In this document: piece after piece, positions 16,535 through 26,130 of the stretch
How positions within the stretch are numbered: the first letter of the stretch is position 1
Layout of the letters: every line of letters begins with the position of its first letter
Source of the DNA: Pseudolabrys sp035718275
Lineage (GTDB): Bacteria; Pseudomonadota; Alphaproteobacteria; Rhizobiales; Xanthobacteraceae
Assembly: GCA_035718275.1 (NCBI GenBank)
Contig: DASTHI010000010.1
Location: forward strand, 1 to 64,000
DNA length: 64,000 nucleotides
Direction of reading: 5' to 3'
Made by a program: the position numbers and the translations under genes
The notes under the pieces: model-generated
What the model saw: the letters and a program-made list of their open reading frames with translations, nothing else
What the model was told of the DNA's origin: nothing
The model's database searches: none

Positions 16535-18046
16535 TTACTGAAGATTCAAGGCAACGAAGCTTGGGTCTCCATCGGGCGAAAGGACGAGCAGCACGACTGC
16601 CTTCTTTCCATCCTTTTTGAGCTTGTCGATCCGCTGCTGCAGATCGGTCGCATTCGTGACCGACTGCTGCTGCACTTCGGCTATGACCATGCCCGGGGTT
16701 AGCCGCTTCTCAGCCGCCGGAGAATTTGGCTCGACGCCCGTGATGACCACGCCTTTCACCTTGTCCTTGATATTGTGCTTCTTGCGGAGATCGTCCGTGA
16801 GATTGGAAAGGTCGAGACCGAGCGCTTTCTTCACGGCGGGCTTTGCATCAGGAGTGCTCTCTTTCTTGTTGTTGAGCGCCGCCTGTTTTTCGTCTTGCAG
16901 CCGACCGAGCTTGACGGACTTCTTCTCTTCCTTGCCCTTCCGAATGAGAACGACTTCAACATCTTTGCCGACCGGCGTATCCGCGACAATCTTCGGCAAG
17001 TCACGCATTTCCTTCACATCCTTGCCGTCGAACTTCACTATCACATCGCCAGGTTCGATGCCCGCCGGCTTTGCCGGCCCCTTGTCATCAACCCCGGCCA
17101 CAAGCGCACCACGCGCTGGCTTGACGTTGAGACTCTCGGCGATTTCATCGCTTACCTGCTGAATTCGCACACCGAGCCATCCGCGCCGGACTTCCTTGAA
17201 TTCACGCAATTGCTCAATGACGGGGACGACCGTTTTCGAAGGAACCGCAAAGCCGATTCCGATAGATCCCCCGGATGGCGAGATGATCGCTGTATTCACA
17301 CCGATGACTTCACCGTCGAGATTGAACAGCGGTCCGCCTGAGTTCCCGCGATTGATCGCGGCGTCAGTCTGTATGTAGTTATCGTAGGGACCGGACTGGA
17401 TGTCGCGATTGCGCGCGGAAACAATCCCCGCCGTTATCGTGCCGCCAAGACTGAACGGATTCCCGATAGCGATCACCCATTCGCCAAGCCGCAACTTGTC
17501 GCTGTCGCCAAACTTGACTGCTTTGAGGGGCTTGGTCGGATTGACTTTCAGCAAAGCCAGATCCGTCTTCTGATCGCGACCGATTACCTCAGCCTTCAGC
17601 GTCGATCCGTCATTGAGAATCACGCTGACCTCATCGGCTTCGGAGATCACGTGGTTGTTCGTGACGACTAGGCCGGAGGCATCGATGATGAATCCGGAAC
17701 CAAGTGAATTGACCCGGCGCGGCACGGGAGACTGGTTATTGTGCTGCCCGTTCTGGCCGTTCTGACCCCGGCGATTCTTGAAAAATTCCTCGAAGAATTC
17801 CTCGAAGGGCGACCCCGGTGGCAGTTGCGGCATGCTGCCGCTACGAAGATCAACGGATTGCTTTGTCGAAACGTTTACAACCGCGTCGATGACCTGCTCC
17901 GCAACGTCGGCAATGACGTCAGGGCCACGCGCCTGAGCGGGAAGGACAAAGGTTGAGAAGTTCAGTGCAGCAGCCGTGATTGCACACAGACCTGCGCGAC
18001 GGAGGCAGGTCTTGAGGCGGAAGTCGCTTGCGCCCATGGGCGTCAT
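16535..18046 (-). CDS. degP: Do-family periplasmic serine protease DegP/HtrA
   Basis: A 503-residue HtrA protease/chaperone for misfolded envelope proteins. A signal sequence ends near LPAQA. The protease domain has the triad His in VVTNNHVISEADEV, Asp in KTDLALLKV and Ser in GNSGGPLFNLDG. Two PDZ domains follow (about 290-380 and 410-500, with GWLGVRIQQVSDEIAESL at the first). The sequence between signal and protease is Q/G/N-rich. Two starts (18046 and the fourth codon) are both close to AGGAG. It is the last gene of the hflKC cluster. Confidence 0.95.
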   Translation of the reverse strand: MTPMGASDFRLKTCLRRAGLCAITAAALNFSTFVLPAQARGPDVIADVAEQVIDAVVNVSTKQSVDLRSGSMPQLPPGSPFEEFFEEFFKNRRGQNGQNGQHNNQSPVPRRVNSLGSGFIIDASGLVVTNNHVISEADEVSVILNDGSTLKAEVIGRDQKTDLALLKVNPTKPLKAVKFGDSDKLRLGEWVIAIGNPFSLGGTITAGIVSARNRDIQSGPYDNYIQTDAAINRGNSGGPLFNLDGEVIGVNTAIISPSGGSIGIGFAVPSKTVVPVIEQLREFKEVRRGWLGVRIQQVSDEIAESLNVKPARGALVAGVDDKGPAKPAGIEPGDVIVKFDGKDVKEMRDLPKIVADTPVGKDVEVVLIRKGKEEKKSVKLGRLQDEKQAALNNKKESTPDAKPAVKKALGLDLSNLTDDLRKKHNIKDKVKGVVITGVEPNSPAAEKRLTPGMVIAEVQQQSVTNATDLQQRIDKLKKDGKKAVVLLVLSPDGDPSFVALNLQ

Positions 18047-18147
18047 TTCTCCTGGGAAGAGGATCGGGTGGAGGTTACAAAAAAGTGGCCCTGACTTCGA
18101 GCCGATTCAAGGTCACCGGCAATCAATACCATGCGAGATCCAAACCT

Positions 18148-18333
18148 TTAGCCGCGCACCAGCCACACAAGAATAAGGCCGATGAGGGCCGATCCGACCC
18201 CCATTACTCGTAGCGACACGTCATTTGTCTCCAGGACACTCGCCATCGCGCGTTTGGCGGGTTCCGGAAATGCGGCAAATATCAAGCCCTCGATGACAAA
18301 TACGAGCCCCAGGGCAGCCAGGAAGTCGGACAT
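18148..18333 (-). CDS. DUF2065 (YjeT-like) small membrane protein
   Basis: A 61-residue protein with two hydrophobic helices (LAALGLVFVIEGLIFAAF and VGSALIGLILVWLV). Length and sequence fit DUF2065. Homologues such as yjeT sit beside hflKC in many proteobacteria, as here (12 bases after hflC). Role unknown. Confidence 0.85.
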   Translation of the reverse strand: MSDFLAALGLVFVIEGLIFAAFPEPAKRAMASVLETNDVSLRVMGVGSALIGLILVWLVRG

Positions 18334-18344
18334 GCGCGCGGGGG

Positions 18345-19265
18345 CTAGCGCGCCGGCGCGGAAGCCGCCGGAGGAGGCGGCGAGTTTCCACGCGATTTGC
18401 CCGATGGATCGTTGAAATAACGGAAGAAATTTGACTCGGGTTTGAGAACCATCCGGGTATCGTTCTGCTTGAGACCGCTCTCATACGCCTGCATTGAGCG
18501 GTAAAAGGCAAAGAAGTCTGGATCCTGACTGAACGCCTCGGCAAAGATCTGATTGCGGGTTGCATCGCCCTCGCCGCGAATCTGCTCGGATTTCGAGGTC
18601 GCCTCCGCGACGAGGACTGTCACCTCGCGGTCCGCGCGCGAGCGGATTTCCTGCGCGCGCTGCGCACCCTGGGCCCTGAATTCTGCCGCTTCACGCTGCC
18701 GTTCCGTCTGCATACGTTGATAGACGGCCTGGCTGTTCTGCTCGGGAAGGTCTGCTCGCCGGATCCGCACATCGACGACCTGGATACCATAAGAGGTTGC
18801 TTCGTGGTCGACGAGTTCGCGAATGCGGGCCATCAGATCGGCGCGCTGATCGCGAACCACGTGAGTGAACGTCACCTCGCCCAGCACCCGGCGCAGCGCG
18901 GAATTGAGCAAGATCGAAAGCTGCGAATTGGCGCCGGCCACAGAACCGAGTGTCTGGTAGAAGCGCAAAGGCTCCTGAATGCGATAACGCGCGAAGGCAT
19001 CGACGACGAGCCGTTTCTGATCCGATGCGATTACTTCTTGCGGCGGCGCCTCGAGATCCAGGATCCGCTTGTCAATGTAGACCACGCTGTCGATAAATGG
19101 TGCCTTGACGTTCAGACCAGGTTCATTCACGACGCGAACAGGCTGGCCCAGCCGGATCACCAAGGCCTGCTGCGTCTGATAAACTGTGAATAGAGACGAG
19201 TAGGCCACAATCAATGCCGCCACGCCGATGACGGCAAGGATTCCCCCGAGGAAATTGAGCCTCAT
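18345..19265 (-). CDS. hflC: FtsH modulator HflC
   Basis: A 306-residue SPFH/prohibitin protein with one N-terminal membrane anchor (GGILAVIGVAALIVAYSSLF). The band-7 domain follows, including QALVIRLGQPVRVVNEPGLN and YIDKRILDLEAPPQEVIASD, and then a coiled-coil segment. With HflK it forms the periplasmic ring that regulates the FtsH protease. Its ATG overlaps the hflK stop by 4 bases (ATGA). The tail is rich in P, A and S. Confidence 0.96.
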   Translation of the reverse strand: MRLNFLGGILAVIGVAALIVAYSSLFTVYQTQQALVIRLGQPVRVVNEPGLNVKAPFIDSVVYIDKRILDLEAPPQEVIASDQKRLVVDAFARYRIQEPLRFYQTLGSVAGANSQLSILLNSALRRVLGEVTFTHVVRDQRADLMARIRELVDHEATSYGIQVVDVRIRRADLPEQNSQAVYQRMQTERQREAAEFRAQGAQRAQEIRSRADREVTVLVAEATSKSEQIRGEGDATRNQIFAEAFSQDPDFFAFYRSMQAYESGLKQNDTRMVLKPESNFFRYFNDPSGKSRGNSPPPPAASAPAR

Positions 19266-20413
19266 TGCCGTCCTCCGGTCTGCGGCTGCGCATTCTGCGG
19301 CTGCGTTTGCGACTTAGGAGGCCGCGTCAGCTCGCTGAGCGGCAAATAAGGCACGACGTCAGTGCCCTTGCCGGCGGAATCCAGAATGATTTTGTCCGTG
19401 CCGCCGAGCACTCGCTCCATTGTTTCGAGATACATGCGCTCACGCGTGACGTCCGGCGCTTTCTTGTACTCTTCGTAGATTTTCAAAAACCTCGAGGTCT
19501 GGCCTGTTGCCTCGGCCACGGTTTGCTGCCGATAGGCTTCGGCCGACTGCGTGATCTGCGCAACGCGCCCGCGGGCTTCCGGAACAACACGGTTCGCATA
19601 GGTCTGCGCCTCATTGACCGCCCGCTCGAGATCGGCGCGAGCGGCCTGCACATCGCGGAATGCATCGATGACCTGCGCAGGCGGATCCACCTTCTGCAAT
19701 TGCACCTGCTGGACGACTACTCCGGCGCCATAGTGGTCGAGCGTCCTCTGCATCAGATCCTGCACCGCCGTTTCGATCGTCTGCCGCGCGCCGGTCAATA
19801 TCGGCTGGATCTCCGAGCGGCCGATCACCTCCCGCATGGCACTTTCGGCAACCGCCTTCACGGTGCCTTCAGGATTTTGGATATTGAAAAGGAATTCGCC
19901 CACGCCCGTTGGCTTCACTTTCCACAGTACGGAGAAGTCTACATCCACGATGTTCTCGTCGCCGGTTAGCATGAGGCTTTCCTCCGGAACATCGCGGGTC
20001 GTGGTGCCGCCGCGCCGGATGTCATCGACGATGCGCATTCCGATATCGATCTTGTTGACGCGTAGCGCTTTCGGTGTGAGCACCCTCTCGATCGGATACG
20101 GCAGGTGGTAGTTCAAGCCAGGCTGAACCTCGCGAACTTCCTTGCCGAAGCGAAGGACCACTCCGAGCTCATCCGGTTCCACTCGAAAAAACCCGGAAAA
20201 GCCCCATAGCACGAGGACACCGAGCGCGATCAGGGCAAATCCTTTGCCCCCGAGATTTCCGCCGGGAAGCATCCGGCGCAGGCGGTCTTGCCCGCGGCGC
20301 AAAATGTCTTCGAGGTCCGGCGGTGTCGGTCCGGGCGATTGCGGTCCGGAGCCCCACGGGCCCTTGCCGCCCGAGCCCCAGGGCCCACCGCCGCCCTGAT
20401 TGGTCCAAGGCAT
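19262..20413 (-). CDS. hflK: FtsH modulator HflK
   Basis: A 383-residue partner of HflC. It has a Gly/Pro-rich N-terminus (MPWTNQGGGGPWGSGGKG), a single membrane helix (GFALIALGVLVLWGFSGFF, about 59-77), a band-7 domain (DELGVVLRFGKEVREVQPGL) and a coiled coil with the conserved VQLQKVDPPAQVIDAF. GGGAG lies about 9 nt before the ATG. Co-transcribed with hflC (overlap) and probably with folA upstream. Confidence 0.96.
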   Translation of the reverse strand: MPWTNQGGGGPWGSGGKGPWGSGPQSPGPTPPDLEDILRRGQDRLRRMLPGGNLGGKGFALIALGVLVLWGFSGFFRVEPDELGVVLRFGKEVREVQPGLNYHLPYPIERVLTPKALRVNKIDIGMRIVDDIRRGGTTTRDVPEESLMLTGDENIVDVDFSVLWKVKPTGVGEFLFNIQNPEGTVKAVAESAMREVIGRSEIQPILTGARQTIETAVQDLMQRTLDHYGAGVVVQQVQLQKVDPPAQVIDAFRDVQAARADLERAVNEAQTYANRVVPEARGRVAQITQSAEAYRQQTVAEATGQTSRFLKIYEEYKKAPDVTRERMYLETMERVLGGTDKIILDSAGKGTDVVPYLPLSELTRPPKSQTQPQNAQPQTGGRQ

Positions 20414-20526
20414 TGAAAATATCTCCCGGCGCCCGGAACTGAGAGCGGGCCGCCTTTTGTCGGGAGGGTTATAGGGGACAGCAGGCGCCGTTACAACGCG
20501 CTGTCATGCCGCGCATTACTGGTGCT

Positions 20527-21030
20527 TCAGCGCCTGATATATGTTGCCAGGGTGAAGTCGGCTTCGTCGTCAGGGCCGGCGTGATGCTCCTCGATCCAGA
20601 TTTGCTCCCATACTTCGGGATCGATCGGCGGAAAAATGGCGTCACCCTCGGGCGCAGCATGGACGTGCGTTATTTCAAGCCGTTCCGCCATCGGCAGTGT
20701 GGCGGCAAAAACGTCGCTGCCGCCGATCACCATGATTTCATCGACTCCGCGTTTCATGGCGTCCGCCCTTGCAACGCCAAGCGCTGCATCCAGGCTGGTA
20801 GCCAAAACCGCACCCGGGGCGACTAGCGTCAGATCTCGTGTCAGCACGATATTCGTTCGGTTCGGGAGAAGCCTGCCGATCGATTCATGGGTCTTGCGCC
20901 CCATGATCACCGGCCTATTCAGCGTCACCTTGCGGAAGTGCTGCAAATCCGATTTTAACCGCCACGGCAACTGGCCCTCTCGGCCGATCACCGAGTTTTC
21001 ACCTATCGCTGCCACCAGCACGATCTTCAT
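20527..21030 (-). CDS. folA: dihydrofolate reductase
   Basis: A 167-residue NADPH-dependent DHFR. It starts MKIVLVAAIGENSVIG. The folate-site block LPWRLKSDLQHFRKVT (catalytic acidic residue in the helix), PVIMGRKTHESIG for NADPH binding and IMVIGGSDVFAATLP are present. The open frame extends 22 codons further upstream, but the family start is the ATG at 21030. It lies between thyA and hflK, coupling folate recycling to thymidylate synthesis. Confidence 0.96.
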   Translation of the reverse strand: MKIVLVAAIGENSVIGREGQLPWRLKSDLQHFRKVTLNRPVIMGRKTHESIGRLLPNRTNIVLTRDLTLVAPGAVLATSLDAALGVARADAMKRGVDEIMVIGGSDVFAATLPMAERLEITHVHAAPEGDAIFPPIDPEVWEQIWIEEHHAGPDDEADFTLATYIRR

Positions 21031-21254
21031 GAGTGGTGGCTGCACATGTCGCGGATTGCCGACGCAAACATTCTGATTTGAGTTTTCGGCAGACAAGACA
21101 TCAGAGAACCTGAAAGAGAAGAGTGCCCTTTGGTAGAATGGATGTGCTGACTTTTTGCTAACGTTCGCACGGCTTATGCAAATCAGGAACGCCGCGCTAC
21201 GTGCAGGCTTGGCGCCGTGTTAGCGCAATGACCGGCGAACTTTGGCAAGTCTCC

Positions 21255-22049
21255 CTAAACTGCGACTTCTGCCCTGATGTGAGGATGCGGCTCATAGTTC
21301 TCAATCGTGAAATCGTCGTACCGAAACGCGAATATGTCTTGAACGGCGGGATTCAACCTCATTATCGGCAATGGCTTTGGGGCTCGAGATAGCTGGAGTC
21401 GCGCTTGCTCGATGTGATTGAGGTATAGATGCGCATCACCCAGCGTGTGAATAAAATCACCCGTCCTGTAGCCGGTCACCTGAGCCACCATGAGAGTCAG
21501 CAGGGCATATGAGGCGATATTGAATGGGACGCCGAGAAACACGTCGGCCGAACGTTGATAGAGCTGACACGACAACTTTCCCTCAGCGACATAAAATTGA
21601 AACAGGCAGTGGCAGGGCGGGAGTGCCATCTTCTCAACGTCCGCCGGATTCCATGCTGTGACGATCAGACGACGAGAATCGGGATTGCGACGGATTGCTG
21701 CGATTACGTTTCCGATCTGGTCGATGCACTGCCCGTCCTGCGTCGGCCACGAGCGCCATTGGTGCCCATAAACCGGCCCAAGCTCACCGCGCTCGTCGGC
21801 CCACTCATCCCAAATGCGGACTCCGTGGTCTTGCAAATATCTCACATTCGTGTCGCCGGCCAAGAACCAGAGCAATTCGTGGATGATCGACTTCAGGTGC
21901 AGTTTCTTTGTCGTCAGCAAGGGAAAGCCGTCGCCGAGAGCAAATCGCATCTGGTGTCCGAAAACGGACAGCGTCCCAGTTCCGGTACGATCTCGTTTCT
22001 CCACTCCGTCGCGGAGAATGAGTTCCATCAAATCGAGATATTGTCGCAT
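21255..22049 (-). CDS. thyA: thymidylate synthase ThyA
   Basis: A 264-residue enzyme converting dUMP to dTMP with methylenetetrahydrofolate. RDRTGTGTLSVFGHQMRF (phosphate loop), the active-site Cys in ALPPCHCLFQFYV, CQLYQRSADVFLGVPFNIAS and HTLGDAHLYLNHIEQ are all intact. The length equals that of E. coli ThyA. The start at 22049 (MRQYLDLMELIL) was preferred to an upstream frame extension. Confidence 0.97.
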   Translation of the reverse strand: MRQYLDLMELILRDGVEKRDRTGTGTLSVFGHQMRFALGDGFPLLTTKKLHLKSIIHELLWFLAGDTNVRYLQDHGVRIWDEWADERGELGPVYGHQWRSWPTQDGQCIDQIGNVIAAIRRNPDSRRLIVTAWNPADVEKMALPPCHCLFQFYVAEGKLSCQLYQRSADVFLGVPFNIASYALLTLMVAQVTGYRTGDFIHTLGDAHLYLNHIEQARLQLSRAPKPLPIMRLNPAVQDIFAFRYDDFTIENYEPHPHIRAEVAV

Positions 22050-22187
22050 GGGCGTTTTGCAGGTTTCGCGATTCAAGATGCGAAAATTCGCTATGGGGGG
22101 CAACCATTCACAGGCCATTATCAACCGTGGCGCAATCCCCTTTTGGACCGGGAGCTGGTACATTCAGTCCCCGCAAGGGGGATAGCC

Positions 22188-22640
22188 ATGGTCGACCATA
22201 TTCTCATCGCGCGAATCCTGCTCACCTTGATGACGATCGGCTGGGCCGTGCTCACCGTCGTCGCGGATTTCAACAAGACTCATGCGACTAATCCGGCATG
22301 GACCCCACACGCTCGCTTTCATGTGGTTTGGCAGATTTCGAGTTACGTGGGTTTTGGCCTGCTTGCATTCGCGCTGATCTGGTCGCCCGGACCATTCGTC
22401 GTCGAACGGCTCTTCCTCGCTGCTCTCATGGGCGCGATTGTCTACGCCGCGTTCTTCGCCGCCCTGATCGCAATGCCTCTTTACGGTGGGGCGGCATATG
22501 ACACGAATGGTTATCTGCCATTCAAGGCACCCATTCCGATTTTCGCGAAAAAGTGGGACGCGAACATCACCGCGTTTTCCATTCAGTTGGTCATACTGTT
22601 GGCGGCCGTACTGACGGCGAGCGGTGTGTTCGCTGGCTAG
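22188..22640 (+). CDS. four-helix membrane protein of unknown function
   Basis: A 150-residue protein with four hydrophobic segments (ILLTLMTIGWAVLTVVAD; VWQISSYVGFGLLAFALIW; LFLAALMGAIVYAAFFAALI; SIQLVILLAAVLTASGVF). It has a polar loop FNKTHATNPAWTPHARFH containing two His. The ATG at 22188 follows a weak AGGGGGATAGCC site. The larger open frame running back through thyA is its antisense shadow. Family not recognised with certainty. It diverges from thyA and faces tctA. Confidence 0.7.
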   Translation: MVDHILIARILLTLMTIGWAVLTVVADFNKTHATNPAWTPHARFHVVWQISSYVGFGLLAFALIWSPGPFVVERLFLAALMGAIVYAAFFAALIAMPLYGGAAYDTNGYLPFKAPIPIFAKKWDANITAFSIQLVILLAAVLTASGVFAG

Positions 22641-22687
22641 GCAAATCTCAGAGACGCGCGAACGCCTGCTTGAATCGTTTTTGAAAG

Positions 22688-24193
22688 CTATTCGACGAAT
22701 ACTTCTTCCCGTCGCTTCCGGATCATCGGCAGAGCCGCAAGAATCAGCAAGCCGACAGCAAGAGCAATCAATCCTGCAGAAATCGGGCGCGTCAGGAAGA
22801 CGGTCGCATCACCGCGTGCGATCAGCATCGCCCGACGCAGGTTTTCCTCCATCAGCGGTCCGAGCACGAATGCCAGCACGAGCGGAGCGGGCTCGAATTC
22901 ATGCTTCGTGAGCCAATAGCCGACCAGTCCAAAGACGGCGGAAATTATCACGTCGCTTGGTGAGTTGTTGATCGAATAAATACCGATGCAGCAAAACACG
23001 ATGATCGATGGGTACAACAGCCGATAAGGCACGCGAAGCAGGCTGACCCACACGCCGACGAGCGGAAGATTGATAATGACCAGCATGAGGTTGCCCAGCC
23101 ACATCGATGCGATCATGCCCCAGAACAAATCGGGTTGCTTCGTCATCACCTGGGGACCGGGAACGATGCCATGGATAGTCATGGCTCCCACCATCAATGC
23201 CATCACTGCATTCGGCGGAATTCCGAGCGTGAGCAGCGGGATGAACGAACACTGTGCCGCAGCGTTGTTTGCAGCTTCCGGAGCCGCTACCCCCTCGATG
23301 GCGCCGCGCCCAAAGCGTTCGGGATTTTTGGAGATGCGCTTCTCAAATGTGTAGGCGGCGAATGAAGAGACGACTGCGCCGCCACCCGGGAGAATGCCAA
23401 GCAAGGATCCGACTACCGTGCCACGAGCGATTGCGCCCGACGCATCTATCAGGTCCTGGCGGGTGGGCATCAGGCCTTTGATCTTGCCTTTTACCAGCTC
23501 GCGGCTTTCCTGAGAGATCTCGAGATTCCGAATAATCTCGGCAAACCCGAACACGCCCATGGCAACGTTCGTGAATCCGATGCCGTCGGACAGCTCCGGA
23601 AGATCGAATGTCATACGACCGGCGCCTGTTTCGAGGTCAGATCCGATCATCGACAGCAACAATCCCATAAGGATCATTGCGATCGCTTTGAGCACTGAGC
23701 CTTTCGCCAGCACGACAGCGAAAATCAACCCGAGCACCATGAGGGAAAAGTACTCGGCGGGGCCGAACAACAAGGCCACCGAAGTCAAAGGTGTTCCAAG
23801 AGCTGCTACCACTACCGTCGCGACACAACCTGCGAAGAATGATGCGAGCGCCGCGATAGCGAGAGCCGCGCCGGCCCTCCCTTGTCGAGCCATCTGATGG
23901 CCATCCAAGCAAGTCACGACGGACGTAGCCTCGCCCGGAATGTTCACCAGAACCGACGTCGTCGAACCGCCGTACTGCGCACCGTAGTAGATGCCGGCGA
24001 GCATGATCAGAGCTCCGACAGGCGGCAGTCCGAAAGTAATCGGCAGCAGCATCGCGACCGTTGCAACCGTCCCGATGCCTGGGAGAACCCCGACAAGGGT
24101 CCCAACCAGCGCGCCGAGCAGACAGAAGCCGATATTGTAGGGATGCGCCGCCACCGAGAAGCCGAGCGCAAGATTGGCGAGAAGCTCACTCAT
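22688..24193 (-). CDS. tctA: tripartite tricarboxylate transporter permease TctA
   Basis: A 501-residue large membrane subunit of a TTT-family uptake system, with about twelve helices. Family motifs include GVLPGIGTVATVAMLLPITF near residue 38, a second copy GILPGGGAVVSSFAAYTFEK near 264, and GVAAPEAANNAA with IPLLTLGIPPNAVMALMVGA. It is encoded 12 bases after tctB. No tctC binding-protein gene is nearby. Confidence 0.94.
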   Translation of the reverse strand: MSELLANLALGFSVAAHPYNIGFCLLGALVGTLVGVLPGIGTVATVAMLLPITFGLPPVGALIMLAGIYYGAQYGGSTTSVLVNIPGEATSVVTCLDGHQMARQGRAGAALAIAALASFFAGCVATVVVAALGTPLTSVALLFGPAEYFSLMVLGLIFAVVLAKGSVLKAIAMILMGLLLSMIGSDLETGAGRMTFDLPELSDGIGFTNVAMGVFGFAEIIRNLEISQESRELVKGKIKGLMPTRQDLIDASGAIARGTVVGSLLGILPGGGAVVSSFAAYTFEKRISKNPERFGRGAIEGVAAPEAANNAAAQCSFIPLLTLGIPPNAVMALMVGAMTIHGIVPGPQVMTKQPDLFWGMIASMWLGNLMLVIINLPLVGVWVSLLRVPYRLLYPSIIVFCCIGIYSINNSPSDVIISAVFGLVGYWLTKHEFEPAPLVLAFVLGPLMEENLRRAMLIARGDATVFLTRPISAGLIALAVGLLILAALPMIRKRREEVFVE

Positions 24194-24205
24194 GGCAGGT
24201 TTTTC

Positions 24206-24727
24206 TCAGTACCAGGGCCAAAGCTGAAACGGCAGCTGCAGCAAATACACAAACAGAACGACGCAGAACACCGTCATGGCCACGGCAGCGATAAGACTTT
24301 CGACCCAACGCATTTCCGTCGACCCACAGATCGAGATCATGAAGGCCGCGAAGGTCGAGGGAACAAGGCCCAGCGGGGGAATAGTCACGAATCCGAGATG
24401 AGCGCCGCGGATCAGTCCGGCAAATGCAAGGATGGCGAATATCACCCAGGCGGGGCCGCGGATCGCGTAGTCTTCGAGCGGCGGGCCATCGAACAGCAAG
24501 CCGCTGAGAGCGACCAGTGCACCTACTACGGCCAGTAGGGTTGCGAACAAACGTGGAGCAGTGCCCGGCCCGAAAGCAAATCCGTGCATACCGGGAAGGT
24601 CTCCCGACGCCCAGATTGCTACGATCGCCAATGCAATGAGAGCCAAACCGCCGTAGAAGTCGCGTGGACCGCGTACCTTGAAGCGAAACCCGCCGCTGTT
24701 CGGGCGGGCATTGGCTCCATCGGACAT
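24206..24727 (-). CDS. tctB: tripartite tricarboxylate transporter small subunit TctB
   Basis: A 173-residue protein with four hydrophobic helices and the family segment FGPGTAPRLFATLLAVVGAL. It begins with a short polar N-terminus and lies directly upstream of tctA. It works as the small membrane subunit. The binding protein TctC must be encoded elsewhere. Confidence 0.88.
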   Translation of the reverse strand: MSDGANARPNSGGFRFKVRGPRDFYGGLALIALAIVAIWASGDLPGMHGFAFGPGTAPRLFATLLAVVGALVALSGLLFDGPPLEDYAIRGPAWVIFAILAFAGLIRGAHLGFVTIPPLGLVPSTFAAFMISICGSTEMRWVESLIAAVAMTVFCVVLFVYLLQLPFQLWPWY

Positions 24728-24827
24728 TCACATTCTCCCTGGAAGCTTAACTCGCCGGCCTGCCCCGCCCCGTTCCCTAGCATAGGAAGCACCCGGGCCG
24801 GAAGCGCTGATGTTCGGCGGCTTTTCG

Positions 24828-25355
24828 CTAAAGCCAACCGGAGAGGCCAAGGATGCCGCCGACAGCAAAGATCCAGAGAGGATTAATCCGCGTGAAAAAG
24901 GCAACCAGTGCCGTGGCCGCAGTAACAAACCCAGCGTAAATGTTCTGATCCGCAGTTCGCGCGAGCACGAATGCGCTTGCCGCGATAAGTCCAAGTGAGA
25001 CAGGCACAAGGCCGGCCTGCACAACAATTCTCCAGCGTGCATCTTTGAATCGATCCCACGTGCGCGCGACGATGAAAGCCAACACGCATGTCGGCCCGCA
25101 CATTGCGGTTGTGGCAACGGCTGCACCGGTCAGTCCGGCAACATGATAGCCGATGAGCGTCACTATAATCACGTTCGGTCCCGGCGAGACCTGCGCAATT
25201 GCAAAGCTATCAGCGAATTGCCGGTCGGTCATCCAGCGCATCGTTTCAACGGCGATCCGATGCATCTCCGGAATTGCCGCATTAGCGCCCCCGACTGCGA
25301 ACAGCGAGAGCAACGCAAAGTATCCGAATAGGGCAAGCAACGGACTCTGGTTCAT
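24828..25355 (-). CDS. chromate transporter ChrA-like, half-size protein (second of pair)
   Basis: A 175-residue CHR-family half protein. LLALFGYFALLSLFAVGGAN is followed by RQFADSFAIAQVSPGPNVIIV, the CHR motif with the conserved PGP. Full-size ChrA contains two such halves. Here they are separate genes whose ends overlap by 4 bases (25352-25355), suggesting a heteromeric transporter. Substrate (chromate or another anion) not shown. Confidence 0.88.
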   Translation of the reverse strand: MNQSPLLALFGYFALLSLFAVGGANAAIPEMHRIAVETMRWMTDRQFADSFAIAQVSPGPNVIIVTLIGYHVAGLTGAAVATTAMCGPTCVLAFIVARTWDRFKDARWRIVVQAGLVPVSLGLIAASAFVLARTADQNIYAGFVTAATALVAFFTRINPLWIFAVGGILGLSGWL

Positions 25356-25921
25356 GACTTCGTCCAGGCAAGCGCCATGCTGATCGGTGCCAGTCCAGCA
25401 AAGACGAACGGAAGCGGCCAGTGCATGATAGCGACGCCGATAAAAGCGGCGATTGCAACCAGCGGCGCCCAGTCGCCGCGTTTACGAAACAGCGGGGCAG
25501 CCATTTTAGCGACCACTGCGATGAGGAGCCCTGTTGCGGCTGCCGTAATACCGGCCAGAATCCGGCTGAGCATTTCGAGGTCGCCATAGTGCGAGTAAAG
25601 AACCGCAAGAATGGTGACGATGATGAGTGGCGGTCCCATCAGCCCGGCAAGTGCAACCGCAGCTCCCGCTGCTCCACCAAACCTTGCGCCGAACACAACC
25701 GAGAAGTTTACGACGTTGGGACCGGGAAGGAATTGTGACAATGCGAACGCCTCATTGAATTCTTCCGCGGTCATCCAGTGTCGCTGCTCCACGATCATCC
25801 GGCGCGCCCAAGGCAAGGCGCCACCGAATCCGGAAAGCGAGACAACCACAAACGCGGTGAATAGTTCTGAGAGCGAGGGGCGGATCGCCTGCACGGGCGA
25901 TGCCTTGGAACGGGATGACAT
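25352..25921 (-). CDS. chromate transporter ChrA-like, half-size protein (first of pair)
   Basis: A 189-residue CHR-family half. It has a polar N-terminus, then SGFGGALPWARRMIVEQRHW and FNEAFALSQFLPGPNVVNFS with PGP, and about five hydrophobic segments. It is the upstream member of the overlapping pair with 24828-25355. Membrane transport of an oxyanion is expected from the family. Confidence 0.88.
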   Translation of the reverse strand: MSSRSKASPVQAIRPSLSELFTAFVVVSLSGFGGALPWARRMIVEQRHWMTAEEFNEAFALSQFLPGPNVVNFSVVFGARFGGAAGAAVALAGLMGPPLIIVTILAVLYSHYGDLEMLSRILAGITAAATGLLIAVVAKMAAPLFRKRGDWAPLVAIAAFIGVAIMHWPLPFVFAGLAPISMALAWTKS

Positions 25922-26097
25922 CCGATGAAGGCTATCGTTGCCGAAAAGAGCAAGCTAGGGCCTGTTCGCGCACGCGCCCTTGCGCGATCCGAATAGCTTC
26001 ATCTTTCGATGACTGAGAATGCATTCATCCGGCAGGTGCGGCCCCCCCTCACAGGTCCCCCCGCATTTCACCCGTTTGGCTCGCGCTTTACGTCCTC

Positions 26098-26126
26098 TTT
26101 ATTCAGTAACCTTCGATGCTTATATT
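26098..26126 (+). promoter_or_regulatory. putative promoter of ssrA
   Basis: TTTATT (26098-26103), 17 bases, TATATT (26121-26126). The -10 is good and the -35 weak. The predicted start near 26132 matches the beginning of the acceptor piece of the tmRNA. Confidence 0.5.
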
Positions 26127-26130
26127 CGTC

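Noticed and set aside
21555..22187. Upstream extension of the four-helix membrane protein through thyA
   Set aside because: Runs antisense to thyA; the natural start is the ATG at 22188.
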